From the NCBI GenBank assembly GCA_026391355.1, contig JAPLDH010000080.1, forward strand, positions 1 to 64,000: a DNA stretch of 64,000 nucleotides, read 5' to 3'. Below the pieces are notes generated by a model. It did not search any database and was not told where the DNA came from. It worked only from the letters and a program-made list of their open reading frames with translations. The stretch comes from Bacteroidota bacterium (GTDB lineage: Bacteria > Bacteroidota > Bacteroidia > Bacteroidales > FEN-979). The position numbers and the translations under genes were made by a program. Numbering within the stretch: the first letter of the stretch is position 1; each line of letters starts with the position of its first letter. Positions 8,056-16,532 of this stretch are shown piece by piece.

Positions 8056-8229
8056 ATGGCAACAAAGAAAATAGATTTAGAAGTTGACTTCATAGGAGGT
8101 CAAGAAGCTTTAACTGAAACTGAAGAAAAAGCATTATATGAATATTTTACATCTAAGAGATCTTCATTCATGCGACCTCCGTCCGAGAAACGTCACAAAT
8201 CATCCAAAAAACCGAAAGTTACGGTATGA
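8056..8229 (+). CDS. Small partner protein of the broken GNAT-like copy
   Basis: This 57-residue protein starts ten bases after the stop of the broken GNAT-like gene. It reads MATKKIDLEVDFIGG at the start, has an acidic stretch (TETEEKALYEYF), and ends in a Lys/Arg-rich tail with KRHKSSKKPKV. The LEVDF motif and gene position match the partner protein at 2674-2829. Deleted intron E begins 19 bases after its stop codon. The function is unknown. Confidence 0.6.
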   Translation: MATKKIDLEVDFIGGQEALTETEEKALYEYFTSKRSSFMRPPSEKRHKSSKKPKVTV

Positions 8230-8247
8230 AAAACCGCACCGGGTATT

Positions 8248-8470
8248 ATCGAGTAGGCGGCTCCGTCAGCCGGAGCTGACGGAGTGCACCTCTCACACCA
8301 CCGTGTGTACGGGTCACGTATATTGAATCAGGAACGACATAACCTTCAGTCCTTTGCTACTTTGGTGAGGCCTCCGGCTTTCTATGCCGGCTCGGTTCCG
8401 GTAACTACTATGATCCCGAAGTTTCGGGACTGACTTCCCGTATTATCGTTGCCGACACTCCGGGATATGA
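8248..8470 (-). mobile_element. Deleted group II intron E (minus strand)
   Basis: On the minus strand the 3' end is CCTACTCGAT at 8248. It is preceded by a strong GC-rich hairpin (about 8257-8282) and a domain V-like piece containing GACCCGTACACACGGTGG. Further upstream is a segment resembling the RNA just before a maturase gene (GGGAAGTCAGTCCCG, then CATAGTAGTTACCGG and AGTAGCAAAGGACTGAAGG). No maturase remains, so it is a deletion derivative. The 5' boundary near 8470 is uncertain. Confidence 0.5.
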
Positions 8471-8494
8471 TGGAGTTAACTGAACAACTGTTAT

Positions 8495-8602
8495 AACAGG
8501 AGAATTCAAGCACTGAGTATCAGCAGAAGAGCCGTATGATGCGAGAGTATCACGTACGTTTCCGTGAGAGGCTTGGGGTGAAATTCCCCAGGCCTACTCG
8601 AC
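8495..8602 (+). mobile_element. Group II intron fragment F, 3' end
   Basis: A 34-nt domain V hairpin lies at 8529-8562 (GAGCCG to CGTTTC). A domain VI-like hairpin with GGCTTGGGG and CCCCAGGCC follows, and the end is CTACTCGAC at 8594-8602. No maturase or 5' end was found upstream; the left boundary is a guess. It faces intron E head to head. The 149 bases from 8603 to 8751 hold no clear gene. Confidence 0.6.
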
Positions 8603-8751
8603 TTTAAAGAAAGGGGAACCAATGATAAGTTGGATTAAAGATTACATCGGATTTAAAAATCTTGTATTGAAGTCAAATTCTCTCTTGATACGCCATCAGA
8701 AAGCACGATTTCAAAACTGAATTTGAATAATTAATCTGATAAATATTATTT

Positions 8752-8979
8752 ATGGAGCAGAAAGATTATTTAATGAGGGAAATCGAGAAAATCGGATTGC
8801 TATTGAGGGCTATCATAGGCAGTCTGAGTAATAAAAAAGAAAACCTGTCATTAAAGATAGAGGACCATTTCGAAAACACGAAAGAACTTCTATTGAATGA
8901 AATAGGTTTTGATTTAGGTAAGTTTTTAACACTTGATGAACCACTGCACTTTTATGAAACTCGAAATTTTCGAAAATGA
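8752..8979 (+). CDS. Small conserved hypothetical protein
   Basis: The 75 residues start MEQKDYLMREIEKIGLLL and are predicted to be almost wholly helical and soluble, ending in LHFYETRNFRK. Short proteins with a KDYxxRxIE start are known from several bacteria and have no function assigned; I cannot name the family with certainty. The gene separates the intron-rich region from the core genes that begin with dapD. There is no signal peptide and no close partner. Confidence 0.6.
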   Translation: MEQKDYLMREIEKIGLLLRAIIGSLSNKKENLSLKIEDHFENTKELLLNEIGFDLGKFLTLDEPLHFYETRNFRK

Positions 8980-9026
8980 TTAAGAATTGAAATTTTATAT
9001 ACTTTTGAAAGACAAAAACAAGACGG

Positions 9027-9845
9027 GTGACAGATCAGATCAGGAAAACCATTGAAGATGCCTGGAACGACAGGGATCTGTTAACAGATCCTATGGTCCG
9101 GCAGGTAATCCTTGATGTTATTGAAGCATTGGATAAAGGAATGATCCGGGTTGCGAGCAATGAGGATGGGAATTGGATCACCCATGAATGGATCAAAAAA
9201 GCGGTGATCCTCTATTTTCCTTTACAGAAGATGGAGGTTACTACGGTTGGTCCTTTTGAATTCCATGATAAGATACCCCTGAAGAAAGGCTATAAAAAAC
9301 TGGGTGTAAGGATTGTTCCCCAGGCTGTTGCCAGGTATGGCTCCTACCTTGGACCGGATGTCGTGCTGATGCCCTCGTATGTGAATATCGGCGCTTATGT
9401 AGGGCGCGGGACGATGGTGGATACCTGGGCAACGGTGGGTTCCTGCGCGCAGATAGGCGAATATGTCCACCTGAGCGGGGGAACAGGCATCGGCGGTGTT
9501 CTTGAACCGGTTCAGGCCTCACCAGTAATTATCGAAGATCATTGTTTCCTGGGTTCCCGCTGCATCGTTGTTGAAGGGGTAAGGGTGGAGAAGGAATCCG
9601 TGTTGGGTGCCAATGTAGTGCTTACTGCCTCAACCCGGATCATTGATGTTTCAGGAATTGCAGCGGTGGAGCATAAAGGGATAGTTCCCGCAAGGTCTGT
9701 GATAATACCGGGTAGCTACCCAAAACAATTTCCGGCCGGTGTGTTTCAGGTTCCCTGTGCCCTGATCATCGGGAAACGAAAGAAATCCACCGATACAAAA
9801 ACATCCCTGAACCAGGCCCTCAGGGAATATGACGTTCCTGTTTGA
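9027..9845 (+). CDS. dapD: 2,3,4,5-tetrahydropyridine-2,6-dicarboxylate N-succinyltransferase
   Basis: DapD transfers succinyl from succinyl-CoA to tetrahydrodipicolinate in the succinylase branch of lysine and meso-diaminopimelate synthesis, in the cytosol. The 272 residues are the usual length. A helical N-terminal domain is followed by a left-handed beta-helix of hexapeptide repeats from about residue 105 (VVLMPSYVNIGAYVGRGTMV, then GGTGIGGVLEP). The start is a GTG at 9027; it is preferred because the next codons give the conserved MTDQIRKTIEDAW start. The next gene begins 26 bases downstream. Confidence 0.96.
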   Translation: MTDQIRKTIEDAWNDRDLLTDPMVRQVILDVIEALDKGMIRVASNEDGNWITHEWIKKAVILYFPLQKMEVTTVGPFEFHDKIPLKKGYKKLGVRIVPQAVARYGSYLGPDVVLMPSYVNIGAYVGRGTMVDTWATVGSCAQIGEYVHLSGGTGIGGVLEPVQASPVIIEDHCFLGSRCIVVEGVRVEKESVLGANVVLTASTRIIDVSGIAAVEHKGIVPARSVIIPGSYPKQFPAGVFQVPCALIIGKRKKSTDTKTSLNQALREYDVPV

Positions 9846-9871
9846 TTAATTAATCCCGAATCCCGCTCATC

Positions 9872-10855
9872 CTGAAAAAGATACTCATCATACAAACCGC
9901 TTCCATCGGCGATGTTATCCTTGCCACACCGGTCATCGAAAAGTTGCATTATCATTACACGGATGCAGATATTGACTTTCTCCTGAAACGTGGGAATGAA
10001 AGCCTGTTTAAAGGCCATCCATTTCTGCATCAGATCCTTGGTTGGGATAAGCAAAAGAACAAGTTCCGGGATTTTCTTCGTATTCTTCTAAATATCAGGA
10101 AAACCAGGTATGACATGGTGATCGACATTCAAAGGTTCCCATTAACCGGTGTTCTTACCGCCTTTTCGGGTGCGGCAATGACGATAGGGTTCAGGAAAAA
10201 TCCATTCTCCCTTCTTTTTACAATAAGGATTGAACATACCATTCTGACGGGAGTGCATGAGGTACACCGAAACCTCTCCTTGGTTTCACATATCTCTGGT
10301 AAGGATGTGTTGACTCCGAAATTATACCCGAAAAAATCAGATTTTAATTCAGTTGCTGAATTCAAAAAGGAACCTTATTATACAATTTCCCCGGCATCTC
10401 TATGGTTCACAAAGCAATACCCGTTGGGAAAGTGGGTAGAATTTGTAAAGGCGATCCCTGTTGACAGGAAGATTTATCTTCTTGGTTCAAAAGCGGATAT
10501 ATTATATTGTGAGGAGATCATAAAGCAGTCGGGAAATACTTCGATCATTAACCTCACCGGGAAATTATCATTTCTTGAATCGGCAGCGCTGATGAAAGAT
10601 GCAAGGATGAATTTTACCAACGATTCAGCTCCCATGCACCTTGCATCGGGGGTGAATGCACCCGTTACCGTCATTTTCTGCTCGACAGTCCCGGAATTTG
10701 GTTTTGGGCCTTTGTCTGCTGATGCTGCTATTGTGGAGACCTATGAAAAGCTAACTTGCCGTCCCTGTGGATTGCATGGTTACCGGCAATGTCCTGAGAA
10801 ACACTTTAAATGTGCCCTTACAATCAGGACGGAAGATATCACCTCCCGTCTTTAG
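9872..10855 (+). CDS. Glycosyltransferase family 9 (heptosyltransferase-like)
   Basis: GT9 enzymes add heptose or related sugars to LPS core at the inner face of the inner membrane. From a CTG at 9872 the frame reads LKKILIIQTASIGDVILATP, the typical start of this family with the first Rossmann strand and the SIGD loop. The C-terminal half has the sugar-nucleotide site signature FTNDSAPMHLASGV. No ATG, GTG or TTG lies between the upstream in-frame TAA at 9851 and this point. The next candidate start, a TTG at 9944, would delete the first strand. I therefore chose CTG, giving 327 residues. CRPCG near the C-terminus is common in the family. Confidence 0.88.
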   Translation: MKKILIIQTASIGDVILATPVIEKLHYHYTDADIDFLLKRGNESLFKGHPFLHQILGWDKQKNKFRDFLRILLNIRKTRYDMVIDIQRFPLTGVLTAFSGAAMTIGFRKNPFSLLFTIRIEHTILTGVHEVHRNLSLVSHISGKDVLTPKLYPKKSDFNSVAEFKKEPYYTISPASLWFTKQYPLGKWVEFVKAIPVDRKIYLLGSKADILYCEEIIKQSGNTSIINLTGKLSFLESAALMKDARMNFTNDSAPMHLASGVNAPVTVIFCSTVPEFGFGPLSADAAIVETYEKLTCRPCGLHGYRQCPEKHFKCALTIRTEDITSRL

Positions 10856-10902
10856 TTATTGAAAAATCCTTACTTCAGGTAAAACCGTTATCACTTTTCT
10901 AT

Positions 10903-10910
10903 TAATTTTG
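10903..10910 (+). promoter_or_regulatory. -7 box of the Sua5/YrdC gene
   Basis: TAATTTTG matches the Bacteroidetes TAnnTTTG box. It ends two bases before the ATG at 10913. Transcripts would be leaderless, or translation would start at the ATG at 10934 or 10949. Confidence 0.5.
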
Positions 10911-10912
10911 TC

Positions 10913-11512
10913 ATGCCAACCAATCACAAGAACATGTTTCAACTGGCCATGGAAGAGGAAATAAAAAAATGCGTTCATGTTTTGAAACATGGTGGTACCA
11001 TTCTTTATCCGACAGATACAATTTGGGGGATTGGTTGTGATGCTACCAACCGGAAGGCTGTTGATAAGATCTACCGGTTAAAAAAGCGGCTTGAAAGTAA
11101 AAGCCTGATCATTCTGCTGGATGAATCAGAAAAACTTAAACATTACGTAAGAGTCATTCCGGAAATAGCATGGGATCTGTTGGAAATTGCCGGAAGTCCG
11201 ATTACTATTATCTATCCGGGGGCAATGAATCTCGCAAAAAATGTCCTTGCGGAGGATAATTCCATTGCCATACGGATAGTCAAAAATGAATTTTGCAGAC
11301 GCCTCATACACGATTTTGATAAACCCATCGTTTCTTCTTCAGCAAATATTTCAGGAGAACCCACGCCGATGGTATTTAAAAACATTTCCCGCGATATTTC
11401 CGGGAGTGTGGATTATGTGGTGAATCTTTACCAGGATCAATTTCAGGAGTTGAAACCTTCACGGATCATCAAACTGAATGTGAATGGCGAATTTCATGTG
11501 CTAAGGCCATAA
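10913..11512 (+). CDS. tsaC: Threonylcarbamoyl-AMP synthase, Sua5/YciO/YrdC family
   Basis: This enzyme makes threonylcarbamoyl-AMP from threonine, bicarbonate and ATP for the t6A37 modification of tRNA. The 199 residues match the YrdC domain: GGTILYPTDTIWGIGCDATN near residue 30, the RLKKR segment after it, a PGAMNLA loop, IAIRI, and PIVSSSANISGEPTP. The YciO branch has similar motifs and an unclear role, so the exact subfamily is less certain. The start is ambiguous: a -7 box ends two bases before 10913, so Met8 (10934) or Met13 (10949) may be used. Confidence 0.88.
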   Translation: MPTNHKNMFQLAMEEEIKKCVHVLKHGGTILYPTDTIWGIGCDATNRKAVDKIYRLKKRLESKSLIILLDESEKLKHYVRVIPEIAWDLLEIAGSPITIIYPGAMNLAKNVLAEDNSIAIRIVKNEFCRRLIHDFDKPIVSSSANISGEPTPMVFKNISRDISGSVDYVVNLYQDQFQELKPSRIIKLNVNGEFHVLRP

Positions 11513-11582
11513 TCCGCAAGAATCCGGAGCCTGGGTTCCCTGCTTCGGTCTTTATTTTTTCTGACTTTTTTAATACTTTGGA

Positions 11583-13931
11583 ATGAAACATCTTATAATT
11601 GTCGTGTTGTTATATGTCCTGATCCCGTGGTTTTCTGTTTCAGGTGAAACTCCGGAGACCATGATTAAATATACGATCAACGGAAGGGTCACTGACAAAT
11701 CCAATGGAGAGGGGTTGATCGGTGCATCCCTTTATATAAAAGAACTGAATACAGGTACAACAAGTGATAATTATGGCAGATACTCCATCACTATCCCCGA
11801 AGGCCAGTATACACTGGTCATTACATATGTGGGATTTCTTCCAATAAAGAAAGAGGTGTCGCTTCACGCAGATACCCGCCTGACTTTTGAGATGGAACCG
11901 AGAAGTGAATTACTCAAAGAGATTGAGGTTACCAGTGAAAGGCAGGATAAGAATATTATGGCTCCGGAAATGGGAACCTTCAAAATGAATATTGAGACCA
12001 TCGAAAAAATTCCGGCCCTTATGGGGGAGGTGGATGTGATCAAAGCAATCCAGCTATTACCCGGGGTTCAATCCGTGAGTGAAGGCTCCAGCGGGTTCAG
12101 CGTAAGGGGAGGAGCTCCCGACCAGAATCTTATCCTGCTCGATGATGCACCGGTTTACAATGCCTCACATCTGTTGGGGTTTTTCTCTGTTTTTAATAAC
12201 GATGCCATTAAGGATGTCAAATTGTATAAAGGGGATATTCCGGCAAATTATGGAGGCCGTCTATCATCCGTACTCGATATTCATATGAATGAAGGCAATG
12301 ATAAGGAATACGAGGTGAACGGAGGAATCGGGATCATTTCCAGCCGGTTGACCATTGAAGGTCCAATTGTGAAAGATAAAGCTTCATTCATTGTTTCAGG
12401 ACGAAGAACCTATGCTGATCTTTTCCTCGGACTATCTTCTGATAAAGCCCTCCGAAACAACCAACTCTATTTCTATGATTTCAATGCAAAAGTAAATTAC
12501 GAAATTAACGATAATAACCACGTTTACCTTTCCGGGTATTTCGGACGGGATGTGTTCAAGAACAAGTTTGCGGGATTCAAATGGGGCAATGAAACAGCTA
12601 CGCTTCGATGGACCCATCTTTTCACAAAAAAAATATTTGCCAATTTTACTTTCCTATATAGCTATTACCTGTATAACCTGGGAACTCCTGATGGAAATAC
12701 CACCTCTTTTGTCTGGAATTCCGGGTTGCAGGATATCGGTGTAAAAGGGGATATCAGCTATTACCTGAATACCAATAATACCATTCGATTTGGTATTGTA
12801 TCAACCCATCATTCTTTCAATCCCGGAGATGCACACGGAACCGGTTCATCAACTTATTTCCAGGATTACCTGGTACCGAAAAATTATGCACTTGAAAGTG
12901 CTGTCTATCTTTGCAATGAACAAAAGATAGGGAACTCGCTGACCGTGAATTACGGTCTCCGCTTTTCCTTGTTCCAGAGTTTGGGACCGACAACAGTTTA
13001 CCATTATAATGAGAATCATGTCGAAACCGATTCAACCCTGTATAAATCCTGGACTATTTACAAAACCTATTCAGGACTGGAACCAAGATTGAGTGCGGTG
13101 TATGTTTTAAGTGAACGGTCATCAGTCAAAGCAAGTTATACAAGAACCTTGCAATACCTTCAGCTTGCACAGAACTCAACTGCCGGCACACCCCTTGATT
13201 TCTGGTTCCCGGCAAGCCCGAATGTTTACCCGCAGGTTGGAGATCAGGTTTCGGCAGGTTATTTCAGGAATTTTAAGAAAAACACGATTGAAACATCTGT
13301 TGAACTTTATTACAAATGGATGAATGATGTGATCGATTTCAAAGATCATGCACAATTGCTTTTAAATAAGCAGTTGGAAGGTGAACTTCGTGTTGGTAAG
13401 GCATGGTCGTACGGTGCAGAATTCCTGGTAAGGTTGAATGAAAAGCGGTTGAGTGGATGGATCAGTTACACCTATTCAAGAACTTTCAGAAATATCCCGG
13501 AAATAAACAATGGCAATACCTATCCTGCACCATATGATAAACCCAATAATATTGCCATTGTTGCGAATTACCAGCTCCTGAAAAGGTTAGACCTTTCTGC
13601 AAACTGGGTATATGCAACCGGCATGGCAGTGACATTCCCTACCGGACGTGCCATCATAGGAGGGAAGGTCATCCCGATATATTCCGACAGAAATGCTTAC
13701 CGTTACCAGGATTATCACCGCCTTGATCTTTCCGTCACCTGGTCGGGGAAAAAGAAACCCGGGAAAAAATTCAACTGGGATCTGAATTTCTCCGTCTATA
13801 ATGTATATGCACGGCACAATACCTGGACAATCAACTTTTCACAGGATAATCTCGATCCAAACATTACTATTGCTGAAAGGACTTACCTGTTTGGTGTTAT
13901 ACCTTCACTTACTTTTAATTTTCATTTTTGA
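11583..13931 (+). CDS. TonB-dependent outer-membrane receptor
   Basis: The 782 residues have a signal peptide (cleavage near VSGE) and a carboxypeptidase-regulatory-like domain (about 28-115) with VTDKSNGEGLIGASLYIKE. A plug domain follows (about 130-240) with IQLLPGVQSVSEGSSGFSVRG and LILLDDAPVYNASHL, then a 22-strand-type barrel to the terminal FNFHF. Aromatic termini are typical for Bam insertion. TonB-powered import of an unknown ligand is expected. The DUF4249 lipoprotein follows 11 bases after the stop, an arrangement seen often in Bacteroidetes. It lacks SusC-type length and has no SusD neighbour. Confidence 0.92.
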   Translation: MKHLIIVVLLYVLIPWFSVSGETPETMIKYTINGRVTDKSNGEGLIGASLYIKELNTGTTSDNYGRYSITIPEGQYTLVITYVGFLPIKKEVSLHADTRLTFEMEPRSELLKEIEVTSERQDKNIMAPEMGTFKMNIETIEKIPALMGEVDVIKAIQLLPGVQSVSEGSSGFSVRGGAPDQNLILLDDAPVYNASHLLGFFSVFNNDAIKDVKLYKGDIPANYGGRLSSVLDIHMNEGNDKEYEVNGGIGIISSRLTIEGPIVKDKASFIVSGRRTYADLFLGLSSDKALRNNQLYFYDFNAKVNYEINDNNHVYLSGYFGRDVFKNKFAGFKWGNETATLRWTHLFTKKIFANFTFLYSYYLYNLGTPDGNTTSFVWNSGLQDIGVKGDISYYLNTNNTIRFGIVSTHHSFNPGDAHGTGSSTYFQDYLVPKNYALESAVYLCNEQKIGNSLTVNYGLRFSLFQSLGPTTVYHYNENHVETDSTLYKSWTIYKTYSGLEPRLSAVYVLSERSSVKASYTRTLQYLQLAQNSTAGTPLDFWFPASPNVYPQVGDQVSAGYFRNFKKNTIETSVELYYKWMNDVIDFKDHAQLLLNKQLEGELRVGKAWSYGAEFLVRLNEKRLSGWISYTYSRTFRNIPEINNGNTYPAPYDKPNNIAIVANYQLLKRLDLSANWVYATGMAVTFPTGRAIIGGKVIPIYSDRNAYRYQDYHRLDLSVTWSGKKKPGKKFNWDLNFSVYNVYARHNTWTINFSQDNLDPNITIAERTYLFGVIPSLTFNFHF

Positions 13932-13942
13932 TTAATAAAGAT

Positions 13943-14794
13943 ATGAATAATAAGATAAAAGCTGCTGCTTTATTGCTCATGACCTTACCGGTTGCCTTTT
14001 CGTGCACGGAAAAGGTCACCATCAAGGTAGGTGCGACCTATACCCGGCTGGTTGTGGATGGACATATTGCCACCGATTTAACTGCCTATGATATTACGCT
14101 GACGAAGACAGCCGATTATTTCTACAATGCCCCATCACCGAAAGTTGTGAATGCAACGGTTGAAATATCCGATGGATCAAATACTTACTTATTGCAAGAG
14201 ACTTCTCCAGGGAATTCCGGGATATACAGGACAGACCCCTCTTTTTACGGAGTTCCCGGTAAGACCTATACGCTCATGGTTCATCTTCCAGAAGCAATTG
14301 CCGGGATTACCGATTATTCATCTTCATGTGAGTTGGTTCATGTTGCCCGTCTCGATTCAACGAAAGCTGTTTTTCATTCTGACTTTGGTCAAAAAGGAGC
14401 CTGGGAAATCAGGTGTTACGCTAAAGATCCGGGCAATGAGGTAAACTATTATATGTTTAATCTTTACCGGAATGGGAAACTGCTTACCGACAGTATTCAG
14501 AAACTCAGGGTATCGGATGATCAGCTTTTCAATGGAAGTTATTTTGATGGGGGTGTTATGTACCTGAGAGGCGACAATCCGGATGAAACACTAACAGTTG
14601 GAGATACGATTACCCTGGTTATGTCGGGTATTACGAAAGAGTATAACAATTTTATCCAGCAATGTCAGGCAGCAGGATTCAATATCCCGTTTTTTACAGG
14701 TCCACCGGCAAATATCAAAGGGAATATCAGCAATGAAGCCATCGGTTTCTTTGCAGCATATTCAAACAGCAGGGCTTCAGCCATAGTGAAGTAG
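13943..14794 (+). CDS. DUF4249 lipoprotein
   Basis: The frame opens at a TTG at 13928, but the ATG at 13943 gives a clean lipoprotein signal: MNNKIKAAALLLMTLPVAFSC with the lipidated Cys after AFS. The mature protein of about 260 residues is beta-rich and fits the DUF4249 pattern (RLVVDGHIATD near the start, VVNATVEISDG, then GVPGKTYTLMV). Genes of this family follow TonB receptors such as the one just upstream, so it is probably a surface-exposed partner in uptake. The ligand is unknown. Confidence 0.85.
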   Translation: MNNKIKAAALLLMTLPVAFSCTEKVTIKVGATYTRLVVDGHIATDLTAYDITLTKTADYFYNAPSPKVVNATVEISDGSNTYLLQETSPGNSGIYRTDPSFYGVPGKTYTLMVHLPEAIAGITDYSSSCELVHVARLDSTKAVFHSDFGQKGAWEIRCYAKDPGNEVNYYMFNLYRNGKLLTDSIQKLRVSDDQLFNGSYFDGGVMYLRGDNPDETLTVGDTITLVMSGITKEYNNFIQQCQAAGFNIPFFTGPPANIKGNISNEAIGFFAAYSNSRASAIVK

Positions 14795-14823
14795 AAATCA
14801 GAAATGAGTAGTGAGTAATTACA

Positions 14824-14859
14824 GATTCCCGGAGGGAATCCATTTTGGGATATTTTTTT
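14824..14859 (+). terminator. Possible terminator after the TonB/DUF4249 pair
   Basis: GATTCCC (14824-14830) pairs with GGGAATC (14834-14840) around a three-base loop. A T-rich run follows, but twelve bases later. The stem is short, so this is tentative. Confidence 0.35.
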
Positions 14860-14919
14860 CATCATTTCAATTTGTTTGCAAAAGCAGTAAAATGGTAACT
14901 TGCGCCAAAATCCGGATTT

Positions 14920-16356
14920 ATGAAAAACTTTCCTTTTCTCAAGAAAACGATTTTCACGCTCCTGTTGACAGGAGTATTTATGGCTGCATTCTCACAGCAT
15001 AATGCTAAACAGGATAAAATCAAGGGACATTGGTCAGGCCCCCTGAAAGTTCAAAGCATGGAATTGCGACTGGTACTTAACGTTTCCATCGATGAAAAGG
15101 ACAGTATCACGGTTACCCTCGACAGTCCGGATCAGGGAGCAAAAGATATTCCTACAAGCAGGGTCATTTACCGGAATGATTCGCTGATCGTTGAAGTTAA
15201 AAAGCTAATGGGTAGCTACAGAGGAAGCTATAATAATGAATATGACACACTTAACGGGATATGGAAACAGGGAGGATTGTCCTTTCCATTGGTACTAGGA
15301 CGTACTGAAAAGATTGCTGAGGTAAAGAGGCCACAGGAGCCACAACCACCGTACCCTTATCTTGAAAAGGAGGTCAAGATCCACAACATTGAAGCAAACC
15401 TGGATCTTGCAGGTACACTGACTTATCCCCGGGAGGATGGAATTTATCCGGCCGTGATTCTTATCACAGGATCTGGACCACAGAACAGGAATGAAGAAAT
15501 ACTCGGACACAAGCCATTCCTGCTGCTTGCAGATTGGCTGACCCGTCATGGAATTGCTGTTTTGCGATGTGATGACAGGGGAGTGGCAAAATCGACAGGT
15601 TCATTTTCGACAGCAACTACCCTGGATTTTGCAACTGACGTTTCTGCGGATGTGGATTTTATGAAAACACAACCCTTTGTGGATAGTACCAGGATCGGGT
15701 TGATGGGACATAGCGAAGGCGGAATTATCGCACCCATTGTAGCAAGCGGAAGAAATGATATTGATTTTATTGTCATGCTTGCAGGTACAGGGTTGTCTGG
15801 TGAACAAATACTTCTTGCGCAGGCCGCAGCCATTTACAGGGCAGCCGGTGAAAAAGAGAAACAAATAAAAGCATCCACACAATTGGATGAAGATATTTAC
15901 ACCATTTTGCGGAAGAACAAGGATAATGAAAAGGCAACCGTTAAAATCAAGGAGGCCATTGAAAAGTATAATAAAACCGCGGAAAAGAGAGGAATTGACA
16001 AAGTTCCTTCTGACCAGATTGAGATCCAGATCAAACAAGTTACCTCTCCCTGGTTCCGCACTTTTCTTACTCTTGACCCGGAGTTCTACCTTTCAAAAGT
16101 GAAATGCCCGGTTCTGGCCTTAAACGGCGAGCTTGACGTGCAGGTCCTCGCCGACGAAAATCTTCAGGCCATTGAGAAAGCGCTGATCTTCGCAGGTAAT
16201 TCCCGCTATGAAATCGAAAAACTCCCCGGCTTGAATCACCTCTTTCAGACAGCTAAAACAGGAGCGCCTGATGAATACTCGAAAATCGAAGAAACCATAT
16301 CGCCCGTTGTTCTTGAAAAAATTGCAAGTTGGATACTCTCGACGACGAAGAAATAA
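14920..16356 (+). CDS. Secreted alpha/beta hydrolase (esterase/peptidase-like)
   Basis: The 478 residues begin with a signal peptide (MAAFSQ end). A beta-rich N-terminal domain (about 25-130) ends in FPLVLGRTEK. The alpha/beta hydrolase domain starts near residue 150 with ILITGSGPQNRNEE. The nucleophile elbow is GHSEGG, the acid is likely the Asp in ALNGELDVQV, and the base is the His in PGLNHLFQ. This layout is known from periplasmic esterases of Bacteroidetes with unknown substrates. It is alone on its transcript and followed by a long inverted repeat. Confidence 0.9.
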   Translation: MKNFPFLKKTIFTLLLTGVFMAAFSQHNAKQDKIKGHWSGPLKVQSMELRLVLNVSIDEKDSITVTLDSPDQGAKDIPTSRVIYRNDSLIVEVKKLMGSYRGSYNNEYDTLNGIWKQGGLSFPLVLGRTEKIAEVKRPQEPQPPYPYLEKEVKIHNIEANLDLAGTLTYPREDGIYPAVILITGSGPQNRNEEILGHKPFLLLADWLTRHGIAVLRCDDRGVAKSTGSFSTATTLDFATDVSADVDFMKTQPFVDSTRIGLMGHSEGGIIAPIVASGRNDIDFIVMLAGTGLSGEQILLAQAAAIYRAAGEKEKQIKASTQLDEDIYTILRKNKDNEKATVKIKEAIEKYNKTAEKRGIDKVPSDQIEIQIKQVTSPWFRTFLTLDPEFYLSKVKCPVLALNGELDVQVLADENLQAIEKALIFAGNSRYEIEKLPGLNHLFQTAKTGAPDEYSKIEETISPVVLEKIASWILSTTKK

Positions 16357-16369
16357 AATTGTTGTGGAT

Positions 16370-16511
16370 TGAATTACCCTGGTCTTTAGGCCGGGGTTCG
16401 AAGGAAAGGGAAAAACTCTGGTTTTAGCCAAAAACATATACCGAGTTTTATGGCTAAAGCCCTGCTCTTTATCCCGTCTTTTTACCCCGCGTTAAAGCGC
16501 AGGGTAATTCA
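16370..16511. repeat. 142-bp inverted-repeat element between convergent genes
   Basis: TGAATTACCCTG (16370-16381) is exactly complementary to CAGGGTAATTCA (16500-16511). Inside, a second imperfect layer pairs TCTTTAGGCCGGGG with CCCCGCGTTAAAG, and a third pairs GGTTTTAGCCA with TGGCTAAAGCC. The whole could fold as a long branched hairpin. It fills the gap between the hydrolase and the lipoprotein gene at 16533 and could terminate both. Confidence 0.8.
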
Positions 16512-16532
16512 TAAATTTGGCATCGAGATTCT

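Noticed and set aside
8138-8326. Open frame of 62 codons ending TECTSHTTVCTGHVY
   Set aside because: It reads through the 3' end of the small partner gene in another frame and into the domain V/VI remnant of intron E. Such translations are a known artefact of intron RNA.
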